DNA from: Gemmatimonadota bacterium | GTDB lineage: Bacteria; Gemmatimonadota; Gemmatimonadetes; Gemmatimonadales; GWC2-71-9 | Assembly (NCBI GenBank): GCA_003223415.1 | Contig: QHUY01000060.1 | Location: 1-43,763 of the forward strand | Direction of reading: 5' to 3' | DNA length: 43,763 bases | In this document: piece by piece, positions 10,328-19,650 of the stretch | Position numbering within the stretch: the first letter of the stretch is position 1 | Layout of the letters: each line of letters begins with the position of its first letter | Program-made: the position numbers and the translations under genes | The notes under the pieces: generated by a model | What the model was told of the DNA's origin: nothing | The model's input: only the letters and a program-made list of their open reading frames with translations | The model's database searches: none

Positions 10328-11511
10328 GTCTGACGCTCGAACGAGACCCGGGTGACGCGGCGCCGATCCACGCGCTCGACCACCACCCGGAAGCCGTCGA
10401 GAGTGAGCTCTTCGCCCGCGCGCGGCACGCGCCCCAGCACCGTGTAGATGAGCCCGCCGACGGTGGAGACGTCCGGGTGTTCGAAGGAGCGGCCCAGGGC
10501 CGCCGAGAGTTCGGCCAGACCCGCGCGCCCGTCCACCCAGAAGCGCTCCCCCTCTTGCCGGATGGCCGGGGCGGCGTCGAGGTCGTGCTCGTCGCGGATC
10601 TCGCCCACGATCTCCTCGAGCACGTCCTGCAGCGTAATCAGGCCGGAGGTGCCGCCGAACTCGTCCACCACGATGGCCATGTGCGACGGGCCCCGCTGGA
10701 AGTCCCGGAGCTGAGCGTCCAGCGTCTTGGTTTCCGGCACGATCGCGGCCGGTCGCACCAGCTCCTGCCAGCGCCGCTCGCGCTCGCCGGCCGGAAGGCC
10801 CATCACGAGCGGGACCAGGTCCTTGACGTACAGGATGCCCACCAGGTTGTCTGGGGTGCCGTCGTACACCGGGAGGCGCGTGTGCTCCCGGCTGCGGAAC
10901 ACATCGAGCACCTCGTCGCGTGACGCGGAGACGTCCACCCCCACCATGTCGAGCCGCGGCGTCATCACCTCGTCCACGGTGGCGTCGGCGAGCGTAAAGA
11001 CCCCGAGCAGCATCTCGCGCTGCGACGGGCCGAGGTCCGGCCGTAGCGGTTGCGGCGTGGAGACGAGACCGTGGAGGCCGCGGTCCGCCCAGGCGAGCAG
11101 CACCAGCAGGGGGCCGAACGGCGCCAGGGTGCGTCGCGCGAGCGGCAGTGCGTCCTCGGCGAGCTCGGGCGCCACGCGCGCGACGCTGCGGGGCAGCGCG
11201 TCCCCGACGACGAAGAGGAGCAGCGAGGCGATCGCCAGCGTCCCCAGCCCCACGACGAGCGGCCGTTGCCACCAGCCCAGCGCGTGGGCGGCCGCCACCG
11301 CGCCGAGCACGAGCAGCGCGAGCCGCGCCACGTAGAGGGCGCGGTGCAGCGGCACCCGTCCCCGCGCGGCCGCCGGCGGCGCATCGCCGAGGGTGTGGAG
11401 GGCCTCGCCTACGGCGGCCTCCTCTCCCAGCGCCAGGAGGCCGGCCCACAGCACGGCGGCGACCGCGGCGACCACGCCGAACCAGGTGAGCAGGGCCTCG
11501 CCCAGCCTCAT
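10324..11511 (-). CDS. CNNM/CorC (hemolysin C-like) family membrane protein, copy 1
   Basis: MRLGEALLTWFGVVAAV...; VDEVMTPRLDMVGVDV, MAIVVDEFGGTSGLITLQDVLEEIVGEIRDEHD, TVGGLIYTVLGRVPRAGEEL. Confidence 0.92.
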   Translation of the reverse strand: MRLGEALLTWFGVVAAVAAVLWAGLLALGEEAAVGEALHTLGDAPPAAARGRVPLHRALYVARLALLVLGAVAAAHALGWWQRPLVVGLGTLAIASLLLFVVGDALPRSVARVAPELAEDALPLARRTLAPFGPLLVLLAWADRGLHGLVSTPQPLRPDLGPSQREMLLGVFTLADATVDEVMTPRLDMVGVDVSASRDEVLDVFRSREHTRLPVYDGTPDNLVGILYVKDLVPLVMGLPAGERERRWQELVRPAAIVPETKTLDAQLRDFQRGPSHMAIVVDEFGGTSGLITLQDVLEEIVGEIRDEHDLDAAPAIRQEGERFWVDGRAGLAELSAALGRSFEHPDVSTVGGLIYTVLGRVPRAGEELTLDGFRVVVERVDRRRVTRVSFERQT

Positions 11512-11945
11512 CGCTTCCCTCCCAGCAGCCGGCGCACGTACCGCTCCTGCCGACGCCACATCACCGAGCGCGTGCGGCCCGGTCCGTCGGGATGGTCGTA
11601 GCCCAGTACGTGGAGCGTGCCGTGCACCGTCAGGCGGATCAACTCCTCACGCACCCTTCCCCCGTTGGTCACGAGTCGCCGGGCCACGGCGGGACAGATA
11701 TACACGTCCCCCAAGAGCGAGCCGTCGGGCTGCGGCAGGGCGAAGGCGATGACGTCGGTGAGCCGCCGCCGGCCGAAGGCGCGGGCGTTCAAGCGGCGCA
11801 TCGCGGCACCGTCGAGCATCGTCAGCTCGACGCGCGCGCGGCGCGCCCCCTCCCAGGCCAGCACCCGCCGGGCCGCGCGGGCGAGCAGCTGCTCAGCGGC
11901 CGGAGGTCGACTGGGTCGGCTGCCAGGCTTTCGTGATCCCGCCAC
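11508..11945 (-). CDS. ybeY: Endoribonuclease YbeY (rRNA maturation)
   Basis: 145 aa; metal-binding signature HGTLHVLGYDH; LTDVIAFALPQPDGSLLGDVYI. Confidence 0.93.
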   Translation of the reverse strand: MAGSRKPGSRPSRPPAAEQLLARAARRVLAWEGARRARVELTMLDGAAMRRLNARAFGRRRLTDVIAFALPQPDGSLLGDVYICPAVARRLVTNGGRVREELIRLTVHGTLHVLGYDHPDGPGRTRSVMWRRQERYVRRLLGGKR

Positions 11946-14073
11946 TGGACTCCGGGTAGTCGATGCGGTTGTGGTACATCCCCGTGAGCACGCGAATGAA
12001 CTCGGCCTTCACCTGGTCGAGCTGCCGTAGCGTCATGGGGGCCTCGTCGAGCTGCCCCGCCGCGAGCTTGGCCTTCACGATCTGCTCGATCGCCCCTTCG
12101 ATCTTCTCCCTCGTGAGGTCGTCGATCACCCGCAAGGCCGCCTCCACCGAATCGGCCAGCATGGTGATAGCGGTCTCCACGGAGCGCGGTGGCGGTCCGG
12201 GGTAGCGGAAGTCCTCGCGCTTGGGTGCCTCCCCCCCCTTCTTGGCGCGCTCGAAGAAGTACGTGATCTCGGTCGTCCCGTGATGCTCCGGGATGAACGC
12301 CGCGACGACGGCGGGCAGCTTCGCCTCCGCGGCGAGCTCGAGGCCGTAGGTGACGTGGCGCCTGATGATCTCCGCCGACTGGACCGGAGGGATGCGATCG
12401 TGCGGGTTGGCCCCACGCGCCTGGTTTTCGACGAAGTAACCCGCGTTGCCGAGCTTGCCGATGTCGTGATAGTAGCACCCGACCCGGCCCAGCAGGCCGT
12501 TGGCGCCGATGCGATTGCACGCCGCCTCCACCAGGTTGGCCATCGCAATGCTGTGTGCGTAGGTCCCCGGCGCCTCGAGCGACAGCCGGCGCAGCAGCGG
12601 GCGGCTCGGGTCGGACAGCTCGAGTAGCGTGAGATCGGTGGTGATGTGTGTGAACGATTCGGCCAGCGGCAACAGCAGGATCGCCAGCGACGCCGAGACG
12701 AGCCCGTTCGCCATGCCGAACGCGGCGGTCCACCCGATCTCGGTGATGCGCCAGCCGCCGGCGAGGCCGAGGGCGAGCGCCCCCGCGAGATAGCCCGCGC
12801 AGGTGATGAGGACCGCGGTGTAGAGGTTGCTGCGCCGCCGCAGCGTCCTGACCGAGAGCGCCGCGGTGACGCCCCCGGTCAGGCTCAAGAACAGCGCCGG
12901 CGTGTCGTGGAAGACCGGCTGGGTGCCGATCACTGCGGAGACGATCATCGCGCCGATCATGGAGACGCGGCCGTTGAACAGCACGGTCAGCATCATCGCC
13001 AGGAACGGCAGGGGGATGAGCTCGGGGTGGGTGATCGCCCGGGTACGGGCCACCGCGGCCGCGCCGAGCAGCGCCATGGCGAACAACAGCCCCACCAACG
13101 CCACCTGCCGCTGGTCGCCGTAGGTCTCACGGCGGTAGAACAGCATCAACACCCAGAACACCCCGAGAATCAGCGCGTCCCGGAAGATCGGTCCCACCAC
13201 CCCGCCCACCGAGCGGCTAGTCGCGGCCCCGCGGCGCGCCAGCTCGTTGTGCAACGCCACCAGCTTCTCGTAGGCGGGGCCGGAGACGATCTCCCGGGCC
13301 GCCACGATCCGTTCTCCCTGGCGCACGACGTACTTGCTGGGCTCGACGCTGCCGATCAGCTCGGTGCGGCGCCGCGCCGTCTCGGCCTCGTTGCGCGTCA
13401 GCGTCGGCCGGAAGAAGCGCCGGACCAGCTTGAGGTAGACGACATCGCCCACGCTCGAGCCCGGGTCCGGGTGCAGCACCCGCGAGCGCTGCAGGTATTG
13501 GTTGTAGGTGAGCACCTGGTCGCGCCCCACCGACAATTCGACGTTGCCGCGGCGCACGATCAGCTGAGCGGCCACCTCGCCTTGCACCCCGCCCTGAGCG
13601 GTGACGCCCTGCGCCAGCGTCTGCGTGAATAGGTCGTCCAAGGCGCGCTCCAACGCCCGGCGCTTGCCGCCCTTGCCGAGATAGGCGGCCTCGGCGGCGG
13701 TGATGGTGACGCCGTTGTCGCGCGCGGCGCGAACGAGGCCGGCCGCGCCCCTCTCCGCCGCCGCGCCCAAGGCGTCGAAGAAGGCGTGCATCGCGGTGGT
13801 GGCGCTGTCGTAGGCACGCTGCTGAAACTGATAGATCGGCTTCGCCGAGTTGGCCAGCTCTTCGGCCTCGCCTCTGATCTCCTCGTCCGTCTTGTTGACG
13901 ACGAAGTCGAACGGGGCGATCACGTCCCGGTCGGCGAGGACGCCGATCTTGAGCAGCGGCGCCAAGTCGGTGGCGCTCGAGGGGAAAGCAAGGTAGGCCA
14001 GCACCGCCAGGCCCAGCACCCAGGCCCACCGCGTGCCGTGGAAGCGTAGCTCCGCCGCTGAAGGGCGCCGCAT
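11893..14073 (-). CDS. 7TM-HD domain protein, PgpH-type (predicted c-di-AMP phosphodiesterase)
   Basis: From ATG at 14073: extracytoplasmic 7TMR-HDED region (FDFVVNKTDEEIRGEAEEL), multi-TM segment, HD domain GTYAHSIAMANLVEAACNRIG...GCYYHDIGKLGNAGYFVENQ, FIPEHHGTT. Confidence 0.92.
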   Translation of the reverse strand: MRRPSAAELRFHGTRWAWVLGLAVLAYLAFPSSATDLAPLLKIGVLADRDVIAPFDFVVNKTDEEIRGEAEELANSAKPIYQFQQRAYDSATTAMHAFFDALGAAAERGAAGLVRAARDNGVTITAAEAAYLGKGGKRRALERALDDLFTQTLAQGVTAQGGVQGEVAAQLIVRRGNVELSVGRDQVLTYNQYLQRSRVLHPDPGSSVGDVVYLKLVRRFFRPTLTRNEAETARRRTELIGSVEPSKYVVRQGERIVAAREIVSGPAYEKLVALHNELARRGAATSRSVGGVVGPIFRDALILGVFWVLMLFYRRETYGDQRQVALVGLLFAMALLGAAAVARTRAITHPELIPLPFLAMMLTVLFNGRVSMIGAMIVSAVIGTQPVFHDTPALFLSLTGGVTAALSVRTLRRRSNLYTAVLITCAGYLAGALALGLAGGWRITEIGWTAAFGMANGLVSASLAILLLPLAESFTHITTDLTLLELSDPSRPLLRRLSLEAPGTYAHSIAMANLVEAACNRIGANGLLGRVGCYYHDIGKLGNAGYFVENQARGANPHDRIPPVQSAEIIRRHVTYGLELAAEAKLPAVVAAFIPEHHGTTEITYFFERAKKGGEAPKREDFRYPGPPPRSVETAITMLADSVEAALRVIDDLTREKIEGAIEQIVKAKLAAGQLDEAPMTLRQLDQVKAEFIRVLTGMYHNRIDYPESSGGITKAWQPTQSTSGR

Positions 14074-14074
14074 G

Positions 14075-15034
14075 TCAGCCCTGGGCGTCCTCGGCGTACG
14101 CACGGATGATGTCCCGCACCAGACGGTGCCGCACGACGTCGATGTCCGTGAGGTAACAGAACCCAATGCCCTCGATGCCCGGCAGGATCCGCTCGACCTG
14201 CAAGAGCCCCGAATCTTCGCGGTTGGCGAGGTCGATCTGGGTCTTGTCCCCGGTGATCACGGCGCGCGAGTTCACGCCCAGCCGGGTGAGAAACATCTTC
14301 ATCTGCATTCCGGTCGCGTTCTGCGCCTCGTCCAGGATCACGAACGCATCCGACAGGGTGCGACCCCGCATGTAGGCCAGCGGGGCGATCTCGATCGTGC
14401 GCGTCTCCAGGGCCTTCTGCACCCGGTCGCGCGGCATCATGTCCTCGAGTGCGTCGTATAGCGGGCGCAGGTAGGGATCCACCTTTTCCTGCAGGTCGCC
14501 AGGCAGGAAGCCCAGGCTCTCCCCCGCCTCGACCGCCGGGCGGGCGAGCATGATCCGCCGGACCCGTTTGCGCGCCAACGCGTCCACCGCCGCCGCCACC
14601 GCGAGATAGGTTTTCCCCGTGCCGGCCGGCCCGATCCCGATCACGATGTCGTTCTGCACGATGGACTGCAGGTACTCCCGTTGGCCCGTAGTCTTGGGCT
14701 GGATCACGCGCCGCAGGCCGGGCAGGATGATCTTCAGCTCCGTCCCCGCACCCTCCCCGACCAGGGCCCCCGCCTGCTCCTCCACCACCAGGCGTTCCAC
14801 GTCGTGGACGTCGAGCTGCTCACCCATGCGCGCCAGGTCCACCATCGCCTCGGCCACCGGCGTCGCGCGCTCCACGGCCGCCAGCGGCCCTTGCAGCGTC
14901 AGCGCGTCGCCCCGCAGCGACACGCGCACGCCCAGCCGCTTCGTGAGCTCGATCAAGTTGCCGTCGTTCACGCCCGCCAGGCAGAGGGGGTCGACGCCCT
15001 CGACCGTCAGGCGGTGGGTGATGTCGTCGCTCAT
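14075..15034 (-). CDS. phoH: PhoH family ATPase
   Basis: From ATG at 15034: IVIGIGPAGTGKTYLAVAAAVDAL, FVILDEAQNATGMQMKMFLTRLG, ITGDKTQIDL. Confidence 0.96.
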   Translation of the reverse strand: MSDDITHRLTVEGVDPLCLAGVNDGNLIELTKRLGVRVSLRGDALTLQGPLAAVERATPVAEAMVDLARMGEQLDVHDVERLVVEEQAGALVGEGAGTELKIILPGLRRVIQPKTTGQREYLQSIVQNDIVIGIGPAGTGKTYLAVAAAVDALARKRVRRIMLARPAVEAGESLGFLPGDLQEKVDPYLRPLYDALEDMMPRDRVQKALETRTIEIAPLAYMRGRTLSDAFVILDEAQNATGMQMKMFLTRLGVNSRAVITGDKTQIDLANREDSGLLQVERILPGIEGIGFCYLTDIDVVRHRLVRDIIRAYAEDAQG

Positions 15035-16821
15035 GCCGTTACCTGGATGTGGAGAGCCGCGAGGTCTTCCGGGCGCGCCGGCGCCGGCGCGCCTTCGAAG
15101 AGCGCCCGAGCGGCGGTCGTCTTGGGAAACGCGATCACGTCGCGCAGCGAGCCCGCTCCCGCAAGGAGCATCGCGACCCGGTCGAACCCCACGGCGAATC
15201 CGCCGTGCGGCGGCGCGCCCGCCGCCAGCGCCGTTAGCAGAAACCCGAACCGCGCCTCGGTCTCCTGCGGTGAGAGCCCGAGATGCCGGAAGACGGTGCG
15301 CTGGAGCGCCGGCTCGGTGATGCGGATCGAGCCCGAGCCAAGCTCGTGGCCGTTGTACACGGCGTCGTAATGCAGCGCGCGGCAGGCGAGCGGCTCGCGA
15401 TCGAGCTTGGCCACGTCCTCGGGGTGCGGCGCGGTAAATGGGTGATGCGCGAACACGGGCCGGCCCGTGCCCGGCTCGGACTCGAACAGCGGGAAGTCGA
15501 CGACCCAACAGAACGCGTGGGGTCGCGCCGGCGGCGGAGCGAGGCGGCGGATCAGTTCCTGGCGTACCTTGTCCAGCACCGGCGAGGTCACACGGTCGGG
15601 ACCCACGGTCATCAGCGCCGCGTCGCCGTCGCCCACGCCGAGCCGCCCCAGGGCCTCGAGGCTAAAGTGCTTGGCCACCGAGCCCGACAGCTGGTCGCCC
15701 TGGCGCTTCACCCAGGCGAGCCCGGCGCCGCCAAATTGCTTGGCCGTCTCGGCCAACTGATCCACATCCTTCCGCGACAGCGCGCCCCCGCCCTTGACGG
15801 CGAGCCCCCGTACCCGCGCGCCGTCTTTGTGCGCGGCGAAGAACGGCACCCCCAGCGACTCCACTTGCGCGGTCCAGTCGACGATCGCGAGCCCCTCGTA
15901 CCGCAAGTCCGGCTTATCGGTGCCGTAGCGCTCCATCGACTCCTGCCAGGTGATCCGGCGGAATGGCCGCTCGACGGCGTGCCCGGCTTCGTCCCATAAC
16001 GCCGTCAGGACCGCCTCCACGAAGCCCTGGACGTCCTCCGCTCCCACGAACGACGCTTCGAGGTCGATCTGCGTAAACTCGGGTTGCCGGTCGTAGCGCA
16101 GGTCTTCGTCGCGGAAGCAGCGCGCGAGCTGGAAATAACGGTCGAACCCCGACACCATCAGCAGCTGCTTGTAGATCTGCGGCGACTGCGGGAGCGCGTA
16201 GCACTCGCCCGGGTGCACCCGCGACGGCACCAGGTAGTCCCGCGCGCCCTCGGGGGTCGGTTTGGTGAGGATCGGGGTCTCGATCTCAAGGAACTCGAGG
16301 TCGGACAGGGTCTTCCGCGCCCGCTGCAACAGCCGGTGGCGGAGGATCAGATTCGCCTGCATCTCGGGACGGCGCAAGTCGAGGTGGCGGTACTTGAGCC
16401 GCAGTTCCTCGGCCGGGAGCTCTTCACTCTTGGCTCGCGCCACCGGGATTTCGGGAGTGACGGCCGAACCCACCTTCACGAGCTTGGTCGCGTGCACCTC
16501 GATGTCGCCCGTCGCGAGCTCCGGATTCTTCATGTCGGCTGGGCGTGCCACGACCTTGCCGAAGACCTCGACGACAGACTCCCCGGTCAGACCACTCGCA
16601 CTCCGCCGCACCTCCTCGGGAGCGTCCGGCCCGACGGCGACTTGCACGATCCCGGCGCGGTCCCGCAGGTCGATGAACACAATCCCGCCGAGGTCGCGGC
16701 GCCGGTGCACCCAACCCCCCAACTTCACCAGCTGCCCCACGTGCTCCGCCCGCAGCTCGCCGCAGCGATGGGTGCGCCTGGTCGTCCCACTCACCGTGTT
16801 TACGCTCCCTCCGCCGCGCAC
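15031..16821 (-). CDS. aspS: Aspartate--tRNA ligase (bacterial type with GAD insertion)
   Basis: THRCGELRAEHVGQLVKLGGWVHRRRDLGGIVFIDLRDR, LPQSPQIYKQLLMVSGFDRYFQLARCFRDEDLRYDRQPEFTQID, GGFAVGFDRVAMLLAG. True start may be a GTG slightly downstream of 16821. Confidence 0.96.
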   Translation of the reverse strand: MRGGGSVNTVSGTTRRTHRCGELRAEHVGQLVKLGGWVHRRRDLGGIVFIDLRDRAGIVQVAVGPDAPEEVRRSASGLTGESVVEVFGKVVARPADMKNPELATGDIEVHATKLVKVGSAVTPEIPVARAKSEELPAEELRLKYRHLDLRRPEMQANLILRHRLLQRARKTLSDLEFLEIETPILTKPTPEGARDYLVPSRVHPGECYALPQSPQIYKQLLMVSGFDRYFQLARCFRDEDLRYDRQPEFTQIDLEASFVGAEDVQGFVEAVLTALWDEAGHAVERPFRRITWQESMERYGTDKPDLRYEGLAIVDWTAQVESLGVPFFAAHKDGARVRGLAVKGGGALSRKDVDQLAETAKQFGGAGLAWVKRQGDQLSGSVAKHFSLEALGRLGVGDGDAALMTVGPDRVTSPVLDKVRQELIRRLAPPPARPHAFCWVVDFPLFESEPGTGRPVFAHHPFTAPHPEDVAKLDREPLACRALHYDAVYNGHELGSGSIRITEPALQRTVFRHLGLSPQETEARFGFLLTALAAGAPPHGGFAVGFDRVAMLLAGAGSLRDVIAFPKTTAARALFEGAPAPARPEDLAALHIQVTA

Positions 16822-17255
16822 AGCGTGCGATAGAACTCTTCCGGTGTCCTGGCCGCGAGCAGCCGGGCGCGCAGCGGCTGCTGGCGCACCAGCCGCGAGA
16901 TCCTGCTCAGCGCCTTCACGTGCGCCCCGGCCAGTGACTCTGGCCCAGCCAGCAGGAAAAACAGCCGCACCGGCTCGCCATCGATTGTCTCATAGGGTAC
17001 CGGCCGCTCGGTCGTGCCTGCCACCACGGCCAGCGAGCTCAACCCGGGGGTCCTGCCGTGCGGCACCGCCACTCCGTAGCCGATGCCCGTCGGGAACTGC
17101 CGCTCCCGCTCGAGAATGGCTCCCAGGACCTCAGCGGCCGCGCTGCCGTTGTTGGCCACCGCCAAGTCCACGAGCTCGCGCAGCACCCCCTCCTTGTCGG
17201 ACGCCTTGAGGGGGACGCGGATACGTTCCGGTGTCAGCAGCTCGGACAGACGCAC
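16800..17255 (-). CDS. PTS sugar transporter subunit IIA (PtsN/fructose-type)
   Basis: 151 aa; phospho-His context GIGYGVAVPHGRTPGLSSLAVV. Confidence 0.88.
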   Translation of the reverse strand: MRLSELLTPERIRVPLKASDKEGVLRELVDLAVANNGSAAAEVLGAILERERQFPTGIGYGVAVPHGRTPGLSSLAVVAGTTERPVPYETIDGEPVRLFFLLAGPESLAGAHVKALSRISRLVRQQPLRARLLAARTPEEFYRTLCAAEGA

Positions 17256-17305
17256 GCTTGGCCCAAGTGGTGTAAGCGATTGAATCTAGTTAAGTTGAGC
17301 CAGCA

Positions 17306-18229
17306 ATGCTACATCGCTACCTGAGCTTCGCTGCCTGCGCCTGGCCCGGCCTCTGGCCGCTCCGCCTGCCCGCCCAGCAAACGGCCGGCGCCGAGTTGTG
17401 GCGACTCGCGGCAGCCACCGTGCCTGTGCCCCTCGCCCTGGCGACGGGGGGGGCGGCGGCGTTCTGGAACCCCGCCCAGCGTGACGACGGCGCTCGTGCG
17501 CTCCTCGGGATCGACGCGATCCAGACGCCCGAAGCCGTCGGTGCCTCGGGCTTCCTAGGCGCGCTGCGGATGCGGTTCGGCGGTGCGGGGGGTGGGGGGG
17601 GTCGAGTGGGGCTGGTGTACGGACGCATGCAGCTCGGCGGGCTGGTCCGAACCTACGTCAGTCCCGATCCCGACCAGGGCACCATTCCCTTCTTCACGCA
17701 CAGCATCGGCGCTACCGGCGCGCTCGAGCGCGGGGGCACCACGCTGGGCGCAACCGCAGGCTACCACGAGACCCGGCTGGATCGGACGGACGTAGGGCAA
17801 TGGACGCTCGACGCCGGGCTCGATCACCGCATCAACGACGTGCTGCGGGTCGCCGCCGCCACGCACTTTCTCTCACACGCTTCCAGCAGCGACGCGACGC
17901 AGGACATCTACGCTGGCCTCGAGTACCGCGTGTTCCGCGGGCCGCTGTGGAGCGGCGGATCGACAGCCACTATCCGGGCGCGCTACGGCGTTGCGGTCGC
18001 GCACGGCTTCGGTGCGGACCACCAGTTCGGTGGCGGGATCGACTTCGGCGACCCATTCGCCTTTGACCTGCTCGTGGCGCGGGACGGGGGGTACGCGGGG
18101 GCGACATGGCGGGCCGTCGCAGGCCTGCGGGTCGGCATCGGCCGCTACCGCGTGAGCTTCGCGCGCGACGGTGGCGTGAGCGACCTTGGCTCGGCATTCC
18201 GCGTTGGCCTGGAGACCCGGCTACGGTGA
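17306..18229 (+). CDS. Predicted outer-membrane beta-barrel protein (PorV/PorQ-like)
   Basis: 307 aa; N-terminal hydrophobic signal, GGAAAFWNPA motif, alternating Gly/aromatic strands and a C-terminal strand (RVGLETRLR). Confidence 0.62.
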   Translation: MLHRYLSFAACAWPGLWPLRLPAQQTAGAELWRLAAATVPVPLALATGGAAAFWNPAQRDDGARALLGIDAIQTPEAVGASGFLGALRMRFGGAGGGGGRVGLVYGRMQLGGLVRTYVSPDPDQGTIPFFTHSIGATGALERGGTTLGATAGYHETRLDRTDVGQWTLDAGLDHRINDVLRVAAATHFLSHASSSDATQDIYAGLEYRVFRGPLWSGGSTATIRARYGVAVAHGFGADHQFGGGIDFGDPFAFDLLVARDGGYAGATWRAVAGLRVGIGRYRVSFARDGGVSDLGSAFRVGLETRLR

Positions 18230-19293
18230 GCGCTGATCTGCTCACCCTCACGCCGGACGCCGCGCGGGGCGCCATCGCCGATTGGCTGGCCGCTCGGGGA
18301 GAGCCCGCCTACCGAGTGCGCCAGATCGTTCCGCGCCTGTGGGAGCGCCCCGCTGCGTCCTGGGCGGACGCTACCGACTTGCCCGCTGCGCTACGCGGCG
18401 CTTTGGAACAAGCGTTCCCGATCGCGCGGCTCGAGCTCGCGGCGCATCAGGTCTCCCGAGACGGTACCGAGAAGTTCCTTTGGAAGCTCGCCGATGGTGA
18501 AGCGATCGAGTCGGTTCTCATTCCCGAAGGCAAGCGCCGCACGCTGTGTATCTCCTCCCAGGTCGGCTGCGCGCTCGGCTGCGTGTTCTGCGCAACGGGC
18601 CAGATGGGTTGGAGGCGCAACCTCTCCCCTGCGGAGATCGCAGGCCAGGTGCGCGAAACCGTGATCCGCGAGCCGGCGTTGAAGCCGACCAACGTCGTGT
18701 TCATGGGCATGGGCGAGCCGCTGCTCAACTGGGAGCATGTCGACGCCGCGCTCACGATTCTGAACCACCCTCTTGGCCTGGGGATCGGCGCGCGCCACAT
18801 CACGGTTTCCACCGTCGGCATCCTGCCGAATCTCGCCAAGCTCGCCAGGCGGCCTGAGCAGTTCCGGCTCGCGTTGTCGTTACACGCCCCGACACCGGCA
18901 CAACGGCTCGCCTTGATGCCGATCGAGAAGAAGTACACGCTGGCGGACGTCCTGGCCGCGTTGCGGCGGTTCCGGCGCCGCGTGACCCTCGAGTACGTGC
19001 TGATCGGCGGGCAAAACGATTCCCTCGAGACGGCGGACGCCCTGGCGGCGATCGCCCGCCCCCTGGGGGCGCTGGTGAACCTGTTGCCGTTGCACCCGGG
19101 CGGGGCGCCCGGGCTCACGCCCAGCACGCACGCGCAGATGCTGGCGTTCGAGCGGCGGTTGAAGCATCACGGGGTGGAAGCGGTCCTGCGGCGCAGCCGT
19201 GGGCTCGACATCAGCGCCGCCTGTGGCCAGCTACGGGTGGAGCTCAGCCCGCGGCCGAAAGTCCGACCCCAGGAGCACGCTCGCATCCAGTAG
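18226..19293 (+). CDS. rlmN: 23S rRNA (adenine(2503)-C2)-methyltransferase RlmN
   Basis: GTG at 18226 (GTGA overlap); CISSQVGCALGCVFCATGQMGWRRNL radical-SAM CxxxCxxC; NVVFMGMGEPLLNWE; DISAACGQL. Confidence 0.95.
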   Translation: MSADLLTLTPDAARGAIADWLAARGEPAYRVRQIVPRLWERPAASWADATDLPAALRGALEQAFPIARLELAAHQVSRDGTEKFLWKLADGEAIESVLIPEGKRRTLCISSQVGCALGCVFCATGQMGWRRNLSPAEIAGQVRETVIREPALKPTNVVFMGMGEPLLNWEHVDAALTILNHPLGLGIGARHITVSTVGILPNLAKLARRPEQFRLALSLHAPTPAQRLALMPIEKKYTLADVLAALRRFRRRVTLEYVLIGGQNDSLETADALAAIARPLGALVNLLPLHPGGAPGLTPSTHAQMLAFERRLKHHGVEAVLRRSRGLDISAACGQLRVELSPRPKVRPQEHARIQ

Positions 19294-19650
19294 CCGGGTG
19301 CTGTCGGGCCGGACGATCACGGTGCCGACATCCAGCGCCTTGCGAATGCGCGCGCCTACCGACGCCGGCCCGCGCCGGATGAGGATCCGCGTGGAATCGA
19401 GCGGCAGTCCCATCCCCGGCGCGTTCCCGAAGCTCACCACATCGATGCCCGCCTGCCGCAGTAGCCGCGTGCCCACGCGAGCGAGGCCGGGCTTGCCGCT
19501 GGCATTCAGCACCTCCACGATGATGCGGTCGCCCGCGTCTCCCGGGATCGGAAACGCCTGCGGCTCTCGATCCCCGTGACAGGCGACTGCCGCGAACGCG
19601 AGGAGCAGGCGTAGTCCGACGGTCCGACGGTCCGACCGTCCGACGCTCAT
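19231..19650 (-). CDS. LytR_C-domain putative lipoprotein
   Basis: From ATG at 19650: MSVGRSDRRTVGLRLLLAFAAVACHG (lipobox-like), then IIVEVLNASGKPGLARVGTRLLRQAGIDVVSFGNA (LytR_C). Confidence 0.78.
   Translation of the reverse strand: MSVGRSDRRTVGLRLLLAFAAVACHGDREPQAFPIPGDAGDRIIVEVLNASGKPGLARVGTRLLRQAGIDVVSFGNAPGMGLPLDSTRILIRRGPASVGARIRKALDVGTVIVRPDSTRLLDASVLLGSDFRPRAELHP
19615..19646. repeat. Octamer array TCCGACGG-TCCGACGG-TCCGACCG-TCCGACGC next to the LytR_C start codon
   Basis: Four contiguous 8-bp units read directly; same unit as the meaB insert. Confidence 0.92.

Noticed and set aside
9122-11449. Full 775-aa minus ORF as a single protein
   Set aside because: Its N-terminal half is out-of-frame translation across the upstream CorC gene; the true product starts near the GTG at 10327.
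12646-13632. 328-aa plus-strand ORF (Gln/His/Arg-rich)
   Set aside because: Antisense shadow of the PgpH-type gene.
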